In this document: positions 11,991-23,260 of the stretch, piece by piece
Layout of the letters: each line of letters opens with the position of its first letter
How positions within the stretch are numbered: position 1 is the first letter of the stretch
NCBI GenBank assembly: GCA_014058105.1
Contig: JACGCM010002335.1
Coordinates: 248,001-312,000 of the forward strand
DNA from: Kingdonia uniflora
Lineage: Eukaryota; Streptophyta; Magnoliopsida; Ranunculales; Circaeasteraceae
DNA: 64,000 nucleotides
Reading direction: 5' to 3'
Made by a program: the position numbers and the translations under genes
Notes under the pieces: model-generated
What the model saw: only the letters and a program-made list of their open reading frames with translations
Database searches by the model: none
What the model was told of the DNA's origin: nothing

Positions 11991-12791
11991 TTTCTCTAAC
12001 TGTTGGCAGTTATTGGGTCTTATACGAGCCGCCCACAGTTTTGATCATGTCAGACATTTCATACCTTTTGGGTAAAATTACATCTCCATCTGTTGAGAAT
12101 TCATACAGATATTATGATCAATCACTTAACATTAAAGATTATACTAACATGTTTTCCTGCTCTCTGTTTAATCACCTGTTCTTGAGTGGAGTCTTCCCTT
12201 AGATTGGTTGCAGACCTCAATGGGACGGTTTTCTGTATTGTAGCCTCTAAGAGAGAATTTCTCTCTATTTAACCTAATAGGGTTAGAGTGGTCTTCCCAT
12301 TATACCCTCAAATCCTAATAAATAGTAACATTAGGTCCCACCTACCTTAACTTGGTGTAACAATTGGGCACAACCAATAACACATATACGACCTATTAAC
12401 ATGTGTGCTCGTGAACTAGAAGAGTAGTGCTGGTATAGAAGGAAAATCTAACACTATCATTACCCCAAGTTCTATATTTTAATATATTTCTCTCTCTCTT
12501 ACCCAAATCCCCCTCACACCTTCCCACACTCATTATGACACTACACTCACATGCAATTAAACTATCTCTACCCTTACACAAAAGACAAAAGTACATATGA
12601 TCTGATTTCTATACTCCTATTTTTGTTACTTATAGAACTGCTGATGTCATTTCCAATGTTACAACATTTTAAAATTTAAATTTTTATTTCAAAGTTTCAA
12701 ACAACATTCACAACAAAACAGGAACAGATTTGGAAGAAGTATTTTCCCTACATTCAAAATACAGTTATTCGACCTAACACAGTTCACTCCC

Positions 12792-13142
12792 TCATATGTA
12801 ATCACACATGAAACATCCAAGATTCCCTAGAGCGCCATACCTAATCAGTTCACACCGAGCAATCATTTCATCTTCCTCAGCTATTTCTTCCAGGGCAATT
12901 TCCTTCATAGCAGCTTTTTGAGCTTCAGGCTCCAGTACCAATTCACAAAAAATCTCAAAATATACGTGACGCCCAACCTCATTCTCCCTCGCCCTCGTAG
13001 TCAACCCATCAAAATGTATTGAAGATTCAGGCAAATTGGCATCATACCCTAACTGCTCTAAAATCATCTCATAAACTTCTACAATTTTTATTGTTAAGCG
13101 CCCCTCCGATGCATGACGAGCTCTTTGAGAACGAGTCCTCAC
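12792..13142 (-). CDS. Short antisense ORF of the gypsy element, function unknown
   Basis: A 116-codon open frame on the minus strand. It starts with a basic M-R-T-R-S-Q-R segment and continues with an acidic, helix-prone tail rich in Glu and Ala. I recognise no domain. It lies between the antisense module and the 3' LTR, so it probably belongs to the retrotransposon, perhaps as an exon or fragment of another antisense protein. It could also be a chance ORF; its charge pattern and length make it worth listing. Confidence 0.3.
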   Translation of the reverse strand: MRTRSQRARHASEGRLTIKIVEVYEMILEQLGYDANLPESSIHFDGLTTRARENEVGRHVYFEIFCELVLEPEAQKAAMKEIALEEIAEEDEMIARCELIRYGALGNLGCFMCDYI

Positions 13143-13601
13143 CGTTTTTATTTCTTCCTCCTACCTAAATCACATTTCCAACATTATTTATAAACACAAA
13201 TTACGATCACAGCAAATCCCCCCCCCCCCATTCCGTATATAGTATAATCTATATTTACACCCCTTGTCCATAACTGACAACCCTAAGATCAGGCTCCAAA
13301 TTTATTTGAGTTTATCTTTCCATAGCGACCTCATTGCATTTCGACCATATCTTTTTCGAACTCATTTCCAAATTCTCTCAAATGTTTTACATACATCCAA
13401 AATAACTCCACATTTCGCATTCTCCGTTCTCGACATTCCTTATACTCATGCTCGAGCTCTCAAAATGGTTTCAGTTACATATCATCTCTCAGTAAATAGC
13501 TCAAATTTTTTGTTTCAATAATTTTACTTTTACTGCAGAATGATGTTTTGTAGCTTGAGGTAATCAATTTCTTTCAGTTCGACACAAGTACATGTTACAT
13601 C

Positions 13602-13603
<2 letters not shown>

Positions 13604-13636
<33 letters not shown>
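13604..13636. repeat. (AT)n microsatellite
   Basis: A pure AT/TA run of just over 30 bases inside the non-coding end of the gypsy element. Confidence 0.9.
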
Positions 13637-13641
<5 letters not shown>

Positions 13642-14233
13642 TCTCCAATAGGTCGACTAATGCAGTGTACAGAATTACATTTTAACATTTTTTTTAGCTC
13701 AACCTACAAATCTCCTTTCCGTTATTATTATATCAACTTTCTATCACACATCACTTGAACTAGCCATAGTTTGAATTAGCATACTCATTTTTAGTTCGCT
13801 TTCTCAAAACAGAGAATGACATTTTAATATCCCAACATATATTTTTAGTTTGATTTCCCATACTAATTTCTAATTCGATCTAACAACACAGAATTTCTGC
13901 ACAAATATATTTTTCATTAGCTCGCCAATTACTTATAGAATACTTTACAGAGAACAATTTGGTAGAGTTTTCCTACAAATTGATCTACATGTTACATTAC
14001 ATTTCAGTTTTTCATCACTGCTTCATATTGAAATACTTTTGCAAGGAAAGACAGGAAGATGGTTGTAACAGAGCCTGAACCAAACTTCAGCAAAACATAC
14101 TCCTCCAAGCGAAGAGCGATGATTGTGCGGAAGAAAAATTTACAATCTCCATCTTTCGTCTTCACCACCATCGTCTCTTCCTCCGTAACCCATACCGCCT
14201 CCGATTGACAAAGAAAGAAGACTTATTTTACTT

Positions 14234-14500
14234 TTATAGAACCCAATCCCTCGCAGGATAATGACAGTACTTCCTAATACGTACACCGGCTTCCACGTCT
14301 GCCTCCTCAATCTTATCCTCTGCAAGCAGGCGAAGACATACCCGGCGCTGGTCACCTAAAAGAATAAGATAGTGGAAACGCCACATGTGATAGTAGTCAT
14401 CCTCAACCTCCATTGCTTCCTCCTCCGTCATCCCATGGTATGTTGGTGGTACAGGAATGGAAGTGTGCATCTCAAGAGATTGGTTACCAAAGTAACGCAA
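14234..14500 (-). CDS. Short antisense ORF next to the gypsy 3' LTR, function unknown
   Basis: An 88-codon minus-strand frame with an E-E-E-A-M-E-V-E-D-D-Y-Y segment, an aromatic-rich middle and a basic end. No family is recognised. It sits about 400 bases inside the element from the 3' LTR, on the same strand as the 12792-13142 ORF, and the two could be exons of one gene. No splice pair was established. Confidence 0.25.
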   Translation of the reverse strand: MRYFGNQSLEMHTSIPVPPTYHGMTEEEAMEVEDDYYHMWRFHYLILLGDQRRVCLRLLAEDKIEEADVEAGVRIRKYCHYPARDWVL

Positions 14501-14897
14501 CTGCAGCTTCTACACTTTCGTAGTCACCCTGGCTTCTTATACTTGATGCTTGGTCATCACCATTCTCAAGAAACACAGGACCACTAAATTTTCCCAGAAA
14601 CATAGTACTTTCACAGAGATACGAGATGATACAACACAAATACTATTTATATTAGACCCGCATTCAATGCAAAGAAGAATTTCCAAAGCATACATCATTC
14701 AAGAACAACCTTTACTAGGAAACCCAAATGCCAGATACGTCAATCCTTTCCCACGCTTTAAATGCCAGAATACGGTCTTCAATAAAGAAATGACAAGTCC
14801 CCAGTCAGTCAAATTCCACAGTATACCCTTCCAAATTCTAAAACCAACATTCCACACATTTATTTTCTCAATTAAAGCCACCTGTGCCTTCAGTTGC

Positions 14898-14907
14898 GAG
14901 GGGGCGA
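14898..14907 (+). other. Polypurine tract of the gypsy element
   Basis: GAGGGGGCGA lies directly before the LTR start TGTAGGG, the expected position of the plus-strand DNA synthesis primer. Confidence 0.75.
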
Positions 14908-14908
14908 T

Positions 14909-15465
14909 TGTAGGGACCTAACCCTCGACCTAGTCCAAACTCGAATTACCTCAATACCATACTCACGCATTATATACGTGATATATACAATCAACATTGA
15001 CACCTAGACCACGAACTGATAAAGAACATGACTCGAGCACTACAAAAAATATGAACAAGTCAAAGACACATATCTCCCACGAACTAGCAGTTATACATTC
15101 AACTGCCACCTGCCCCATTTTCAGGAGAACGTGCATGTACACGATATCGAACTGAGAGTGAAGTCTATAAAAATGATAAGTTCCAAAGGAGATAGGACCA
15201 GGAGATTCTACATTCTAAAACCACAAGAATTCTAATCTTTTAAGATTAAGTATTTCTAGTTCAAGAGATCACTTGTAATAAAATATCAGCCTCAAGCAAT
15301 AAAAGTTACAGTTACTAAATCCTCAACTCGAGGTCGTGGTTTTTTGACTTATTCAAAGGTTTTCCACGCTAAATCACTTGTGTCATTTCTTGTATTATAC
15401 TAATTCTTGTCACAGGTACATTTGTTGTAAGATCTGATTTCGAGCTACGAAATTAGGTCATTACA
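14909..15465 (+). repeat. 3' LTR of the gypsy element (557 bp)
   Basis: It begins TGTAGGGACC and ends GTCATTACA, giving TGTA/TACA inverted ends. A TATAAAAA box lies at 15166-15173 and AATAAAA-type polyadenylation signals near 15277 and 15299, as in a normal U3-R-U5 layout. The polypurine tract abuts its left end. AGGAC (15466-15470) follows as the likely target-site duplication. Confidence 0.8.
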
Positions 15466-16973
15466 AGGACATTGATACACTTCCCAGAATGGGGTTGTTT
15501 TGAAGTCTTTTTAGCTGTGTGATCTATAAATAAAATTTTATTTGATTTCAGATTTTCAGTGTTGGACTTTTTATTTCTCATGCATTGGCAATGGATCTAC
15601 TACTGTGACTTGTCGCTCTATTTTGCTTTGGGAATAAAAAAATTCTCTGTGTAATGGTAAGGACGAACTAGTTGGTTATTGCTAATGGTAAGCTTATGCA
15701 GACAGTACAGGACCATTGTAAAATCTCGCATATTGTGAATTACAGCTAATATTCTCATTATGCAAAATCCTACTCGTTTGCTGGGATCAGACCATTGCTT
15801 ACAAAGCCAGGTGCAAAGACTGAAGTTGTTTCGATGCATATACCGCAGATTTGAGATTTTCCAGTCATAATATATGTTTTTAAACAGCGACACAAAAACT
15901 AGAGTAGCTATAGACGAAAAGTGCAGGGTGATATGACATCTTTCAGTTTATTTTTCTCGCTAGTTTTCCCCAACCTGTTGTCTTTCAGTCCTCCTGACTG
16001 TCTTTTTTGCGTGTGTGATTGAAATGTTTCATGTTTATTCATCAATAACATTTTGAACAATCTCACTTATTTTTTTCACATGGAATTCATGTGTTACTCT
16101 CAACTATCTTCACATATTTATCAACCATACTCACACATTTACTAACAGTAAAAAAAATGGTTTTTTGTATCTGCTTGAAGAGAAGATTAGATTTGCCTGC
16201 CTTATTCGGTGATCAAAATTATCTATCTGTCCTCAAGGATTTGTGCAAAGCTATTCTTAAGGTATATGAGTGCTTGTCTTCTTCTTTCAAATCATCCATT
16301 TGATGGCAATATTTCTTTCCATCCTTTTTTATTGATATGAAATCAGTTTCTATCATGCACATAACATTCCAAAATCAGTTTTGAAATTACTCTCTTAAAT
16401 GCTCTGGGTTGCAAAACAGCTCAAGCAAGTAGAATTGAGGTCCCAATCTTACTCACCATTTCAATTTTATGAGTAGTAAATTTTATAGCGCAACAACGTA
16501 TTCACCGTGACTTGGTCATGGGTAATACAAGCATCATTAGCAGAGCCTTGTATCCAATTACCCAAAACGCACATTATGCGGCAGACGAATTACTTACACT
16601 TGAGCTAAACAAGCTACAATGTCAGCAAGCACATCGATTCTTCGAAACAAAAAAAAAAAGGTAAACAAAAAGGGTTGGGGTTTACCTAGGATCTGAAAGT
16701 AAACCTTAATATCACTGGCATATATATGGTCAGAATAATGAAGGTACAAGATTAATATCACTGGTGGTAAGACAAAATAATACCAGGATCACAACACAAA
16801 TATGAACACAGCTAATGATGCCCAAGAGTATAAACAAACAGAAATATGGAACTTCAGAATTGATAGGGATTTACTTAGGTTTATCCCATATTTAAAGTAC
16901 CGATGTTATAACATCACAATGTGCACACAAAAGCAACAACCCACACACTTCCTTTCAACTCTTATAAACCCAC
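15466..16973. other. Intergenic stretch with no recognised gene
   Basis: AT-rich flank between the gypsy LTR and TMA7. Short open frames at 15618-15893 (minus) and 16091-16303 (plus) have no recognisable family and no supporting splice structure. An A-run with a nearby GGTTGGGGTTTACC stretch (about 16650-16690) is not informative. The part next to 16974 will include the TMA7 3' UTR. Confidence 0.5.
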
Positions 16974-18358
16974 TCATTTCTTCCCACTCTTCTTGAGCCC
17001 TGCTCCTCCAAATGATCCCTTCTGTGATGCCTTGGCCTTCAGCTCCTTAAGTGCCTACACATCAACCACAATTAAAAATTAGTTGGCTTCATCTCTCCCA
17101 CGACTGAAGGGATAAAACTGTAGTTACAAACAGAAAGCTAACCTTTTCTTCATCTTTCTTCTTCTGAATATTTGCCAAATCAGTCTGCAATAAGATAAAA
17201 TCCACAAATCAAATAAACTGCCAAAATAGGTATAGAACAAAGCAAATAGACTGAAACTCAAGAGTAACTACAGTTTCTTTTAAATTGGAGGGCTCATATT
17301 CAAGATGTTCAAGGACTAAATTTATTCTACATAGAGTATACATGAGTTAATAGGACTAAATCACCATAAAATTGTATATACATTTATCGAAATGCAGGTC
17401 ACAAAGGTGGGACATGGAGGCATGTAAGGGAGCAGTGTACTGGGCAAGGGGTACAATTATCTTGAGCCCTATCAAAGGAATAGTTAACCGATGCAGGGTG
17501 AAGGGGGAAAGAGGATAAGGCTCAAGGGTATCTTTGAAGGAGAGAAGGAAACACATTATAACAGTTACAGCGAAACAAGCCAGAAAATGCTTTTCTAGAC
17601 AGGAGAAAATAAGTTCTCATGTTCGTTAATCTGTAAAAGAGAATGTTTGCAACAATAATCCTTCAGAGGTGATAAGATTTTCCATAGAATACAGACATGT
17701 ACTAGATATCTATTATAATCTCAGGATCCAAGCTATCATTAAGCAAGAAAACATAACCAATAAGAGCATATCTAGGACTAAGTTCCCCATTAGCTATGTT
17801 TCCAAAGAACTACTGTACTTGGGGCAAACTTTATATGGAGTTAGCAACCCCACATTAATGTAATATATAACCTTTCAATACTAAAAAAGTATTTTCTTCA
17901 CTTTTTACAAAACAAGATACATACTAACAATCATTAACTACATAACTCCTCGATATTTTTATGAACAAACTGAATCAATGGATACTTAATTTTAACATAA
18001 CAAAATAAATTAGGGTTTAATCATAAAAGGGTTTTACAAAAAACCCTTTTTTCCAATCATATCAGCAACCCTTAATCAACAGATATCACAACTCAGTGTC
18101 TCCAACACCAATTATCAACACAAAACCCTAAAAATTACAACGAACTAATCAAAAAAGAACTAAACCCAACAAAAGTTAAATCATACCTCGTCGTATTCCT
18201 TCTTCTCAGCCTTAGGGGCCTTCAAAGGCTTCGCCTTTCCACCTACAATTAAGATTTCATCAAAACTAATTCGATTATAATCAAACCCTAACTAGGATTT
18301 CATATCAGAATCAAAATCAACAGAAACAGAGAGAGGGTTTACCTTGCTTGGAAGACAT
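16974..18358 (-). CDS. TMA7: Translation machinery-associated protein 7 (TMA7/CCDC72)
   Basis: Four exons on the minus strand (18358-18343, 18242-18187, 17184-17143, 17054-16974) join in frame into 64 residues, the usual TMA7 length. Every intron is GT-AG. The protein starts MSSKQGGKAKPLKAPK, has a central coiled K-K-K-D-E-E-K-A-L-K-E-L stretch and ends in the conserved Gly/Lys tail G-S-F-G-G-A-G-L-K-K-S-G-K-K. TMA7 is a small basic ribosome-associated protein conserved across eukaryotes; its exact role in translation is poorly defined. A minus-strand TATAAATA lies at 18442-18435, 77 bases before the ATG. The gene is divergently paired with the SIN3-like gene, 270 bases from ATG to ATG. It looks intact. 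Confidence 0.95.
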
Positions 18359-18628
18359 GGTTGATGATGAAAACGAATTCGAAGAAAGATGACAATAATT
18401 GAGAAGGAAGAGAGAAATAATCGTCGCTATTTAATATTTATAGATTCTAATTTGTCGACTCACAACGAAACTTACTACTATTTTACTACCGTATACACAC
18501 AATACTAATCTTAAATAGATTCAAAAAACAACACAAAATCGACGAAAAACGACTCCTGGTTTGATTAGAAGTCTATAAAACCTCCGTCTATAATAATCTC
18601 TCAAACTCCTTCTAAATCTTTCAGAAAG
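18359..18628. promoter_or_regulatory. Short shared promoter region of TMA7 and the SIN3-like gene
   Basis: Only 270 bases separate the two start codons. There is a TATAAATA on the minus strand (18442-18435) for TMA7 and a TATAAAA on the plus strand (18574-18580) for the SIN3-like gene, each at a sensible distance from its ATG. The two core promoters are 130 bases apart, so the genes may share regulatory DNA. Confidence 0.6.
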
Positions 18629-20537
18629 ATGTCGCTTAGCGAAGACTCCAAAAGGTTACTTTCTAAATCTTTTTCTTCTTGTATTCATCTTACTCTTCTT
18701 TGTAAACAAAACAATATTTTTTATTTATTTTTTTGGGTATTGAAGCTATGGACAACACCAAGTGCAAGGAGTAGGAAAACATATACTAACAGGGAAGGAT
18801 GTTTTAGCGCATCTTAAGGCTATTAAGGGCATGTTCATGAATCAGGATCGAGATAAAGACTATGTTGAGTTCCTTCGAGTGATGAAAGATTTCAGGGCTC
18901 AAAGACTTCAAACAACAGAGTTTGTAGCTAGAGTGAAGGATCTGTTTCAAGGACATTGGGATGTTGTTATAGCGTTCAATATGTTTTTGCCCAAGCGTTT
19001 TGAGATCACCCTCCCGCTTCATACTGATGAGCCTCAACGAATAGTGCCCCTTCAATTTGAAAAATTTACCAACTTTGTTGAAAAAATAAAGGCACGGTTT
19101 CAAGATGATTTTGTATACAATTTGTTCTTGGGTATACTGGATACGTACCGGAAGGGAAACAAATCGGTTATTGATGTCTATGAGGAAGTAGCGATTCTTT
19201 TCAAAGACCATCCAGACTTGCTTCAGGAGCTTTTGCATTTTCTACCTGATTATGAATTGCCAGCTCTTGTGCAACATACTCAATCGAGAAGAACCTCATC
19301 TTTACAGCACCGGGACCAGAATAACTTCGCTTTACCTTCTTCACAACGTATTCAGACAGAAAAGAGAAAGAGAAACATAATTTACCATGCTGAGCCAGAT
19401 CATAAAATGCAATGTCTTCCCAAAAAGCATAAACCTTCTTCACGGGTACAGGAATGCGGTTCCAAAAAGCTAGATCAAGGTGCATGCAAGCGAGGGTTTA
19501 TTTTTTGTGAGAAAATGAAAGAAGCCTTACACAACCTTGACGATTACCAGCAGTTCTTGAATCATCTAAAGAGTTATAGCCTAGAAGAGATGACAAGATC
19601 GGAACTTCTATCCTGGGTGAGTAGCTTACTCGAAAATTATTTAGATCTGAAGGACGAGTTTCATGATTTCTTGAATCAATGTGGGAAGATGGATGAACGT
19701 CTTGGCGCATTGAGTAAAAAATCGTTGTGGAGTGAAAGGAATGGGGATAAAGAACGGGTTTGTGAAACTGATGAAATGGGCAAAGATGAAGATTGTAAAA
19801 GTGAAAGAGTTGACAGAGATGAAAGTCAACCACTTCAGAATGTTTCAGTTTCGAGCAAGAATAAGTATATAGATAAATCCATTTCACAGCTCAATCTCTC
19901 CAAATGTGAAAGTTGTAGCCCCACATACCGGCTTCTACCAAAGAACTATCCAACACCTTGTACAAGCGGGAGGACAGAGGTTGGAGCACAAGTATTGAAT
20001 GATTGTTGGGTTTCGGTGACTTCAGGAACTGAGGATTACTCTTCTAGGGACTTGCGCAAAAAGCCATATGAAGAAATCATGTTTAGATGTGATGAGCATA
20101 TGTATGAATTGGACATGCTGCTAGAATCGGTCAAGTCCACGACAACACGCGTGGAGGAACTATTAGAGAAGATCCATGATAATTCAATCGGCTCAGACGA
20201 TACGATTTGTATTGAGGATCATTTGAGTGCTATGAACTTGCGATGTATTGAACGTCTATATAGCAATCATGGGTTGGATGTCGTGGATAGGTTACGCAAG
20301 AAGACAAGTACTTCATTGCCAATTATTTGTGTTCGCTTAAAGGAGAAACATAGGGAATGGTCAAGGTGTCGTACAGCTTTTAATCCAGTTTGGGCTAAAG
20401 TTTATGCTGACAATCCGGATCGTCCTAAGCCTCCTCCTACGAGTGTTAAAAAAGATTCAGAGAAAACACAAGCGATTGTTACAAGCGAAGAAGCCCTACT
20501 CACGAGCGAGAAAGATCAAAGAGATTGTGAGTGCTGA
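18629..20537 (+). CDS. SNL: Truncated paired amphipathic helix protein SIN3-like (SNL)
   Basis: Exon 1 (18629-18654, M-S-L-S-E-D-S-K) joins by GT-AG to exon 2 (18746-20537), giving 605 residues. PAH1 is at about residues 27-99, PAH2 at 113-179 and PAH3 at 262-325. From about 392 to 560 lies the start of the histone-deacetylase interaction region (Y-R-L-L-P-K-N-Y-P, then L-N-D-C-W-V-S-V-T-S-G). Plant SIN3-like proteins are nuclear scaffolds that recruit histone deacetylases to DNA-binding repressors. Typical ones exceed 1,200 residues. This one stops shortly after the W-S-R-C-R-T-A-F-N motif and ends in an unrelated Lys/Glu tail, so the second half is missing. It is open over 1.8 kb without introns, unlike normal SNL genes, which points to a processed or chimeric origin. 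It may act as a competitor of full-length SNL, or be a decaying copy. Confidence 0.8.
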
Positions 20538-21260
20538 AGCGAACTTTGTTGCATCCTAGGATCCTATCAGCTACTAGATAAGGGTGACCCCGTGTCTTTG
20601 AGTCATTTATTTATTAATGAATTTCTTGAAATTTATTTAATTTCAATGCTCATCACTTTTCTTTCTATTTTTCATTCTAAAGTTTGCATCTTATTAGATT
20701 GTTCGGTTTATGCATTTGTGAATTTAAGATTGTTAGTGATGCAAACTTGTTTTTCATTAAGATGGTCTTGGAAGGACATGGTTCGACAGGTTGCTTTTCT
20801 GAAATCAATTATGTTTGCTAGATTGTCCTGGTAATACTCTATGTTAGAAATGCAGAAATCACCTTGCGTCCAATTACCTGTAGAATTTATGCTTTCATCC
20901 CTGCAGTTAATAATAGCTAACTCTAGATCTGCGAAACAGTTCTATCTCACGACTGTGTGTCTAGCGATTACTATACTTACCCACTGAACCGGATGGGCTA
21001 GTTTGATATTATTCACTGAAATACTAACCATGGTTTTTTTCTCAAAACCTAGCATAGCTGCATCATTATAATTATGATCAATTGGAGCTTAGCTCTCACA
21101 AGTTTGTTGGGACTGCAATAATACTAGAATACTAAGACTAATTGTACATTTATGGATATTGACGCAGATGCTGTTAGAAACATGGTAACAACTCTCCATT
21201 TCGCAAATCTAGTTCAACAGGAATACTAACCCCATCCCTCATTAAAAATACTACTAAGAT
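20538..21260. other. SIN3-like 3' flank, no gene seen
   Basis: AT-rich downstream sequence of the SIN3-like gene. Parts of 20496-20830 are mirrored, with divergence, at about 22945-23260. No coding feature is supported. Confidence 0.5.
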
Positions 21261-21263
21261 ATA

Positions 21264-21900
21264 TGTTTAGTTTTAGCTGTGAGTATTGTTCTTTTGTTCA
21301 AAAATCGAATGCGATAATAAGTTGTAGTTGTAAATTTTTGACAAAGAGGGGTGGGTGAGAAAATGCAGTTCTTTCAGTGAACATGGTGCCCTAGGCATTA
21401 GGTAGGATGACTAGTAAAGCCTTTGAAAATGTCGTTGGAGGATTTCAAGGAAGGACCGGATGAGAGGCTGGCAAGATATCTTCAATCCACAGATTGGTTT
21501 TCGTGGGGGTTTTCAGAGATTTAGTTGATCATGTAAATTCTCATTTTGAGTGTGTAATTAAGCCTGCCTTATGCCTTCTGTTGCTTTAAAGTATTGTTGT
21601 GCCTTGGCACCGATCTGAAGAGCAGTAAAGTGATGTGGGCGAGCTGCCAATTTTTTCTTGGCAGGCCAACCTGGTTAAGGTGCAGCTTGGAGGATTGCCT
21701 TTGAATTATCTAGGGTTTCCGTTTAGAGCTCAGTGCAACCCGAATGTAATCTGGGAGACTGGGAAACTCATAACTGAGACATTTGCAAAAAGAGTGAATG
21801 GATGCTTGGCACTTATTCCTTTCAGTCAGGATGTCCTCTCCAATTTTGCTTCATGCCTCGCCCAGAACGCAAACTTTTCATTTACACATATACCAACGTG
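21264..21900 (+). pseudogene. LINE reverse transcriptase remnant
   Basis: The frame at 21635-21922 reads L-G-G-L-P-L-N-Y-L-G-F-P-F-R, the conserved L-P-x-x-Y-L-G-x-P block found after the catalytic core of plant L1-type LINE reverse transcriptases. Upstream, 21430-21600 keeps broken traces of the part before it. The sequence is related to 28560-29180. Multiple stops show it is dead. Confidence 0.6.
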
Positions 21901-22767
21901 TCTCTCTATTCGCCATAGATAGTTGCTTGACCCTGTTTTGGCCTTCGCAGTCTCCACCGTACTTTGTTTGACGACTCTAGCAGACATTTAGCTTTTAGTA
22001 TGCAAGTCACTGCACAATTGCACAACTATTGTAGCTATCTTAATACTTAGTTTGTCTTCCTTGTACCAAGTCTTTCAAAGACTGTGCTCAAGTAAGCCAC
22101 GCCTCCTTTCATACTACAGAAGGGATATAGGGAATTCAAATCATCGATCCATCTTCCAAACACCATAGTTGGAACTTCAGAAATCTATCATTGCAATTTT
22201 GAGATCGTTGAATCAGTAAAGCACAACCTCTCCATCCTTCTATTCCAATTAGCAGTATCTGCTCTTCCTTTGACTGCATGTGCGAATCTTCATGCAATCT
22301 GTAGTGACACATCCAAAGTGGGAAACATTCTTGCTCAAGTTTTGTGCCTGATTTCTCGATGAGAGTGTTCCTTTTCCTCTCGTGTCCTCAATAAAGTATA
22401 TCAGAATCTAACTCTTGAATTTAGTTGGTAGGAATAGCTCTCACCGTCCCTGAACTGAATATATGTCTTGTTCTTGGTCATGTGAAAATGGAAAGACGTA
22501 TAGTATACAGGTAGGCGATTTGTGGATGTCTTTCCAATAATCTTTGCTTTTGAAGTTTGAAAAGAGGAGAGCTAGAAAGTCTTATAACAAGATGGCCACA
22601 ACTAGGTAATTCTTAAAAATTCTTTTTGAGCCCTCGAAATTACTTAGTAAATAAACATACTACTAGATGATGCACAATATAGTTGTAGACTTGTAATTGT
22701 GATGGTTTGTGACTGGGGGGATAGTGGGAGATGGCCCAACAATGGGGTTCATTGCCAATTGATTATG

Positions 22768-22799
22768 GTGTGTGTGTGTGTGTGTGTGGGGGGGGGGGG
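22768..22799. repeat. (TG)n plus poly-G tract
   Basis: A TG dinucleotide run of about 20 bases passes into a run of about a dozen G. Confidence 0.9.
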
Positions 22800-22944
22800 A
22801 GGAGATCTATATTGGTTAGGGAAAATTTTGACTATGGATGTAATGCACGTTCGCTTGCTTTGGATGGGAAGGAAACCATTGTTCCGGTAATGGCTGTATT
22901 AATGAGAAGCTTTCGTGTTCTTGACTTCTTGTTATATATTTTCA

Positions 22945-23260
22945 GGATAAAATAATGAAGGAGCTTCACTCACAAGGGGAAGGATAGAAGAGATTACCTA
23001 GTGCTGAGACGAGCGTAATTGCATAATAGGAACATATCAGCTGATAAATGGAGCCTAGGACATGCTCTTAGATAATTTATTTTGTAGAAACAGATTCATA
23101 ATTATTTATTATTAAACATCCATGCTCATTGCTTTACAGTTTTTCCTATTCATAATTATTTATTATTAAACATCCATGATCATTGCTTTACAGTTTTTGC
23201 TCGAAAATATTTATCTAACATTGTCTGACAGCCTACTGCTACTTTTCTGAGATCAACACA
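22945..23260 (+). pseudogene. Diverged duplicate of the SIN3-like gene 3' end
   Basis: The stretch CACTCACAAGGGGAAGG...AGAGATTACCTAGTGCTGAG (about 22968-23005) lines up with 20499-20537 at the SIN3-like stop codon. The match continues through ATATCAGCT (about 23035 against 20570) and GACAG...CTTTTCTGA (about 23227 against 20786). It contains no useful reading frame. Two nearly identical ~56-bp units (23096-23151 and 23152-23205) sit inside it. Confidence 0.55.

Larger units (their letters stand above)
1..15465 (+). mobile_element. 3' part of a decayed Ty3/gypsy (Tat-like) LTR retrotransposon
   Basis: Seen: RNase H and integrase remnants on the plus strand up to about 2150, then a very long non-pol region, a purine tract (14898-14907) and an LTR running from TGTA to TACA (14909-15465). 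The LTR is followed by AGGAC, a possible target-site duplication whose left copy lies outside the window. A second RNase H-like segment after the first, and minus-strand coding remnants between integrase and LTR, are the layout known for the Tat lineage of plant Ty3/gypsy elements. The pol frame has many stops and shifts, so this copy cannot encode working enzymes. The lineage is inferred from layout, not from a phylogeny. The 5' LTR, gag, protease and most of the reverse transcriptase lie outside the window. Confidence 0.8.

Noticed and set aside
15618..15893. 91-codon minus-strand frame right of the gypsy LTR
   Set aside because: No family recognised and no splice or promoter support.
16496..16509. 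Reverse complement reads ACGGTGAATACGTT, as in the 3' end of 16S rRNA
   Set aside because: Only 14 bases match and the flanks do not; too short to call an organelle insertion.
18804..19887. Long minus-strand frames opposite the SIN3-like gene
   Set aside because: Shadows of the real plus-strand coding exon with three PAH domains.
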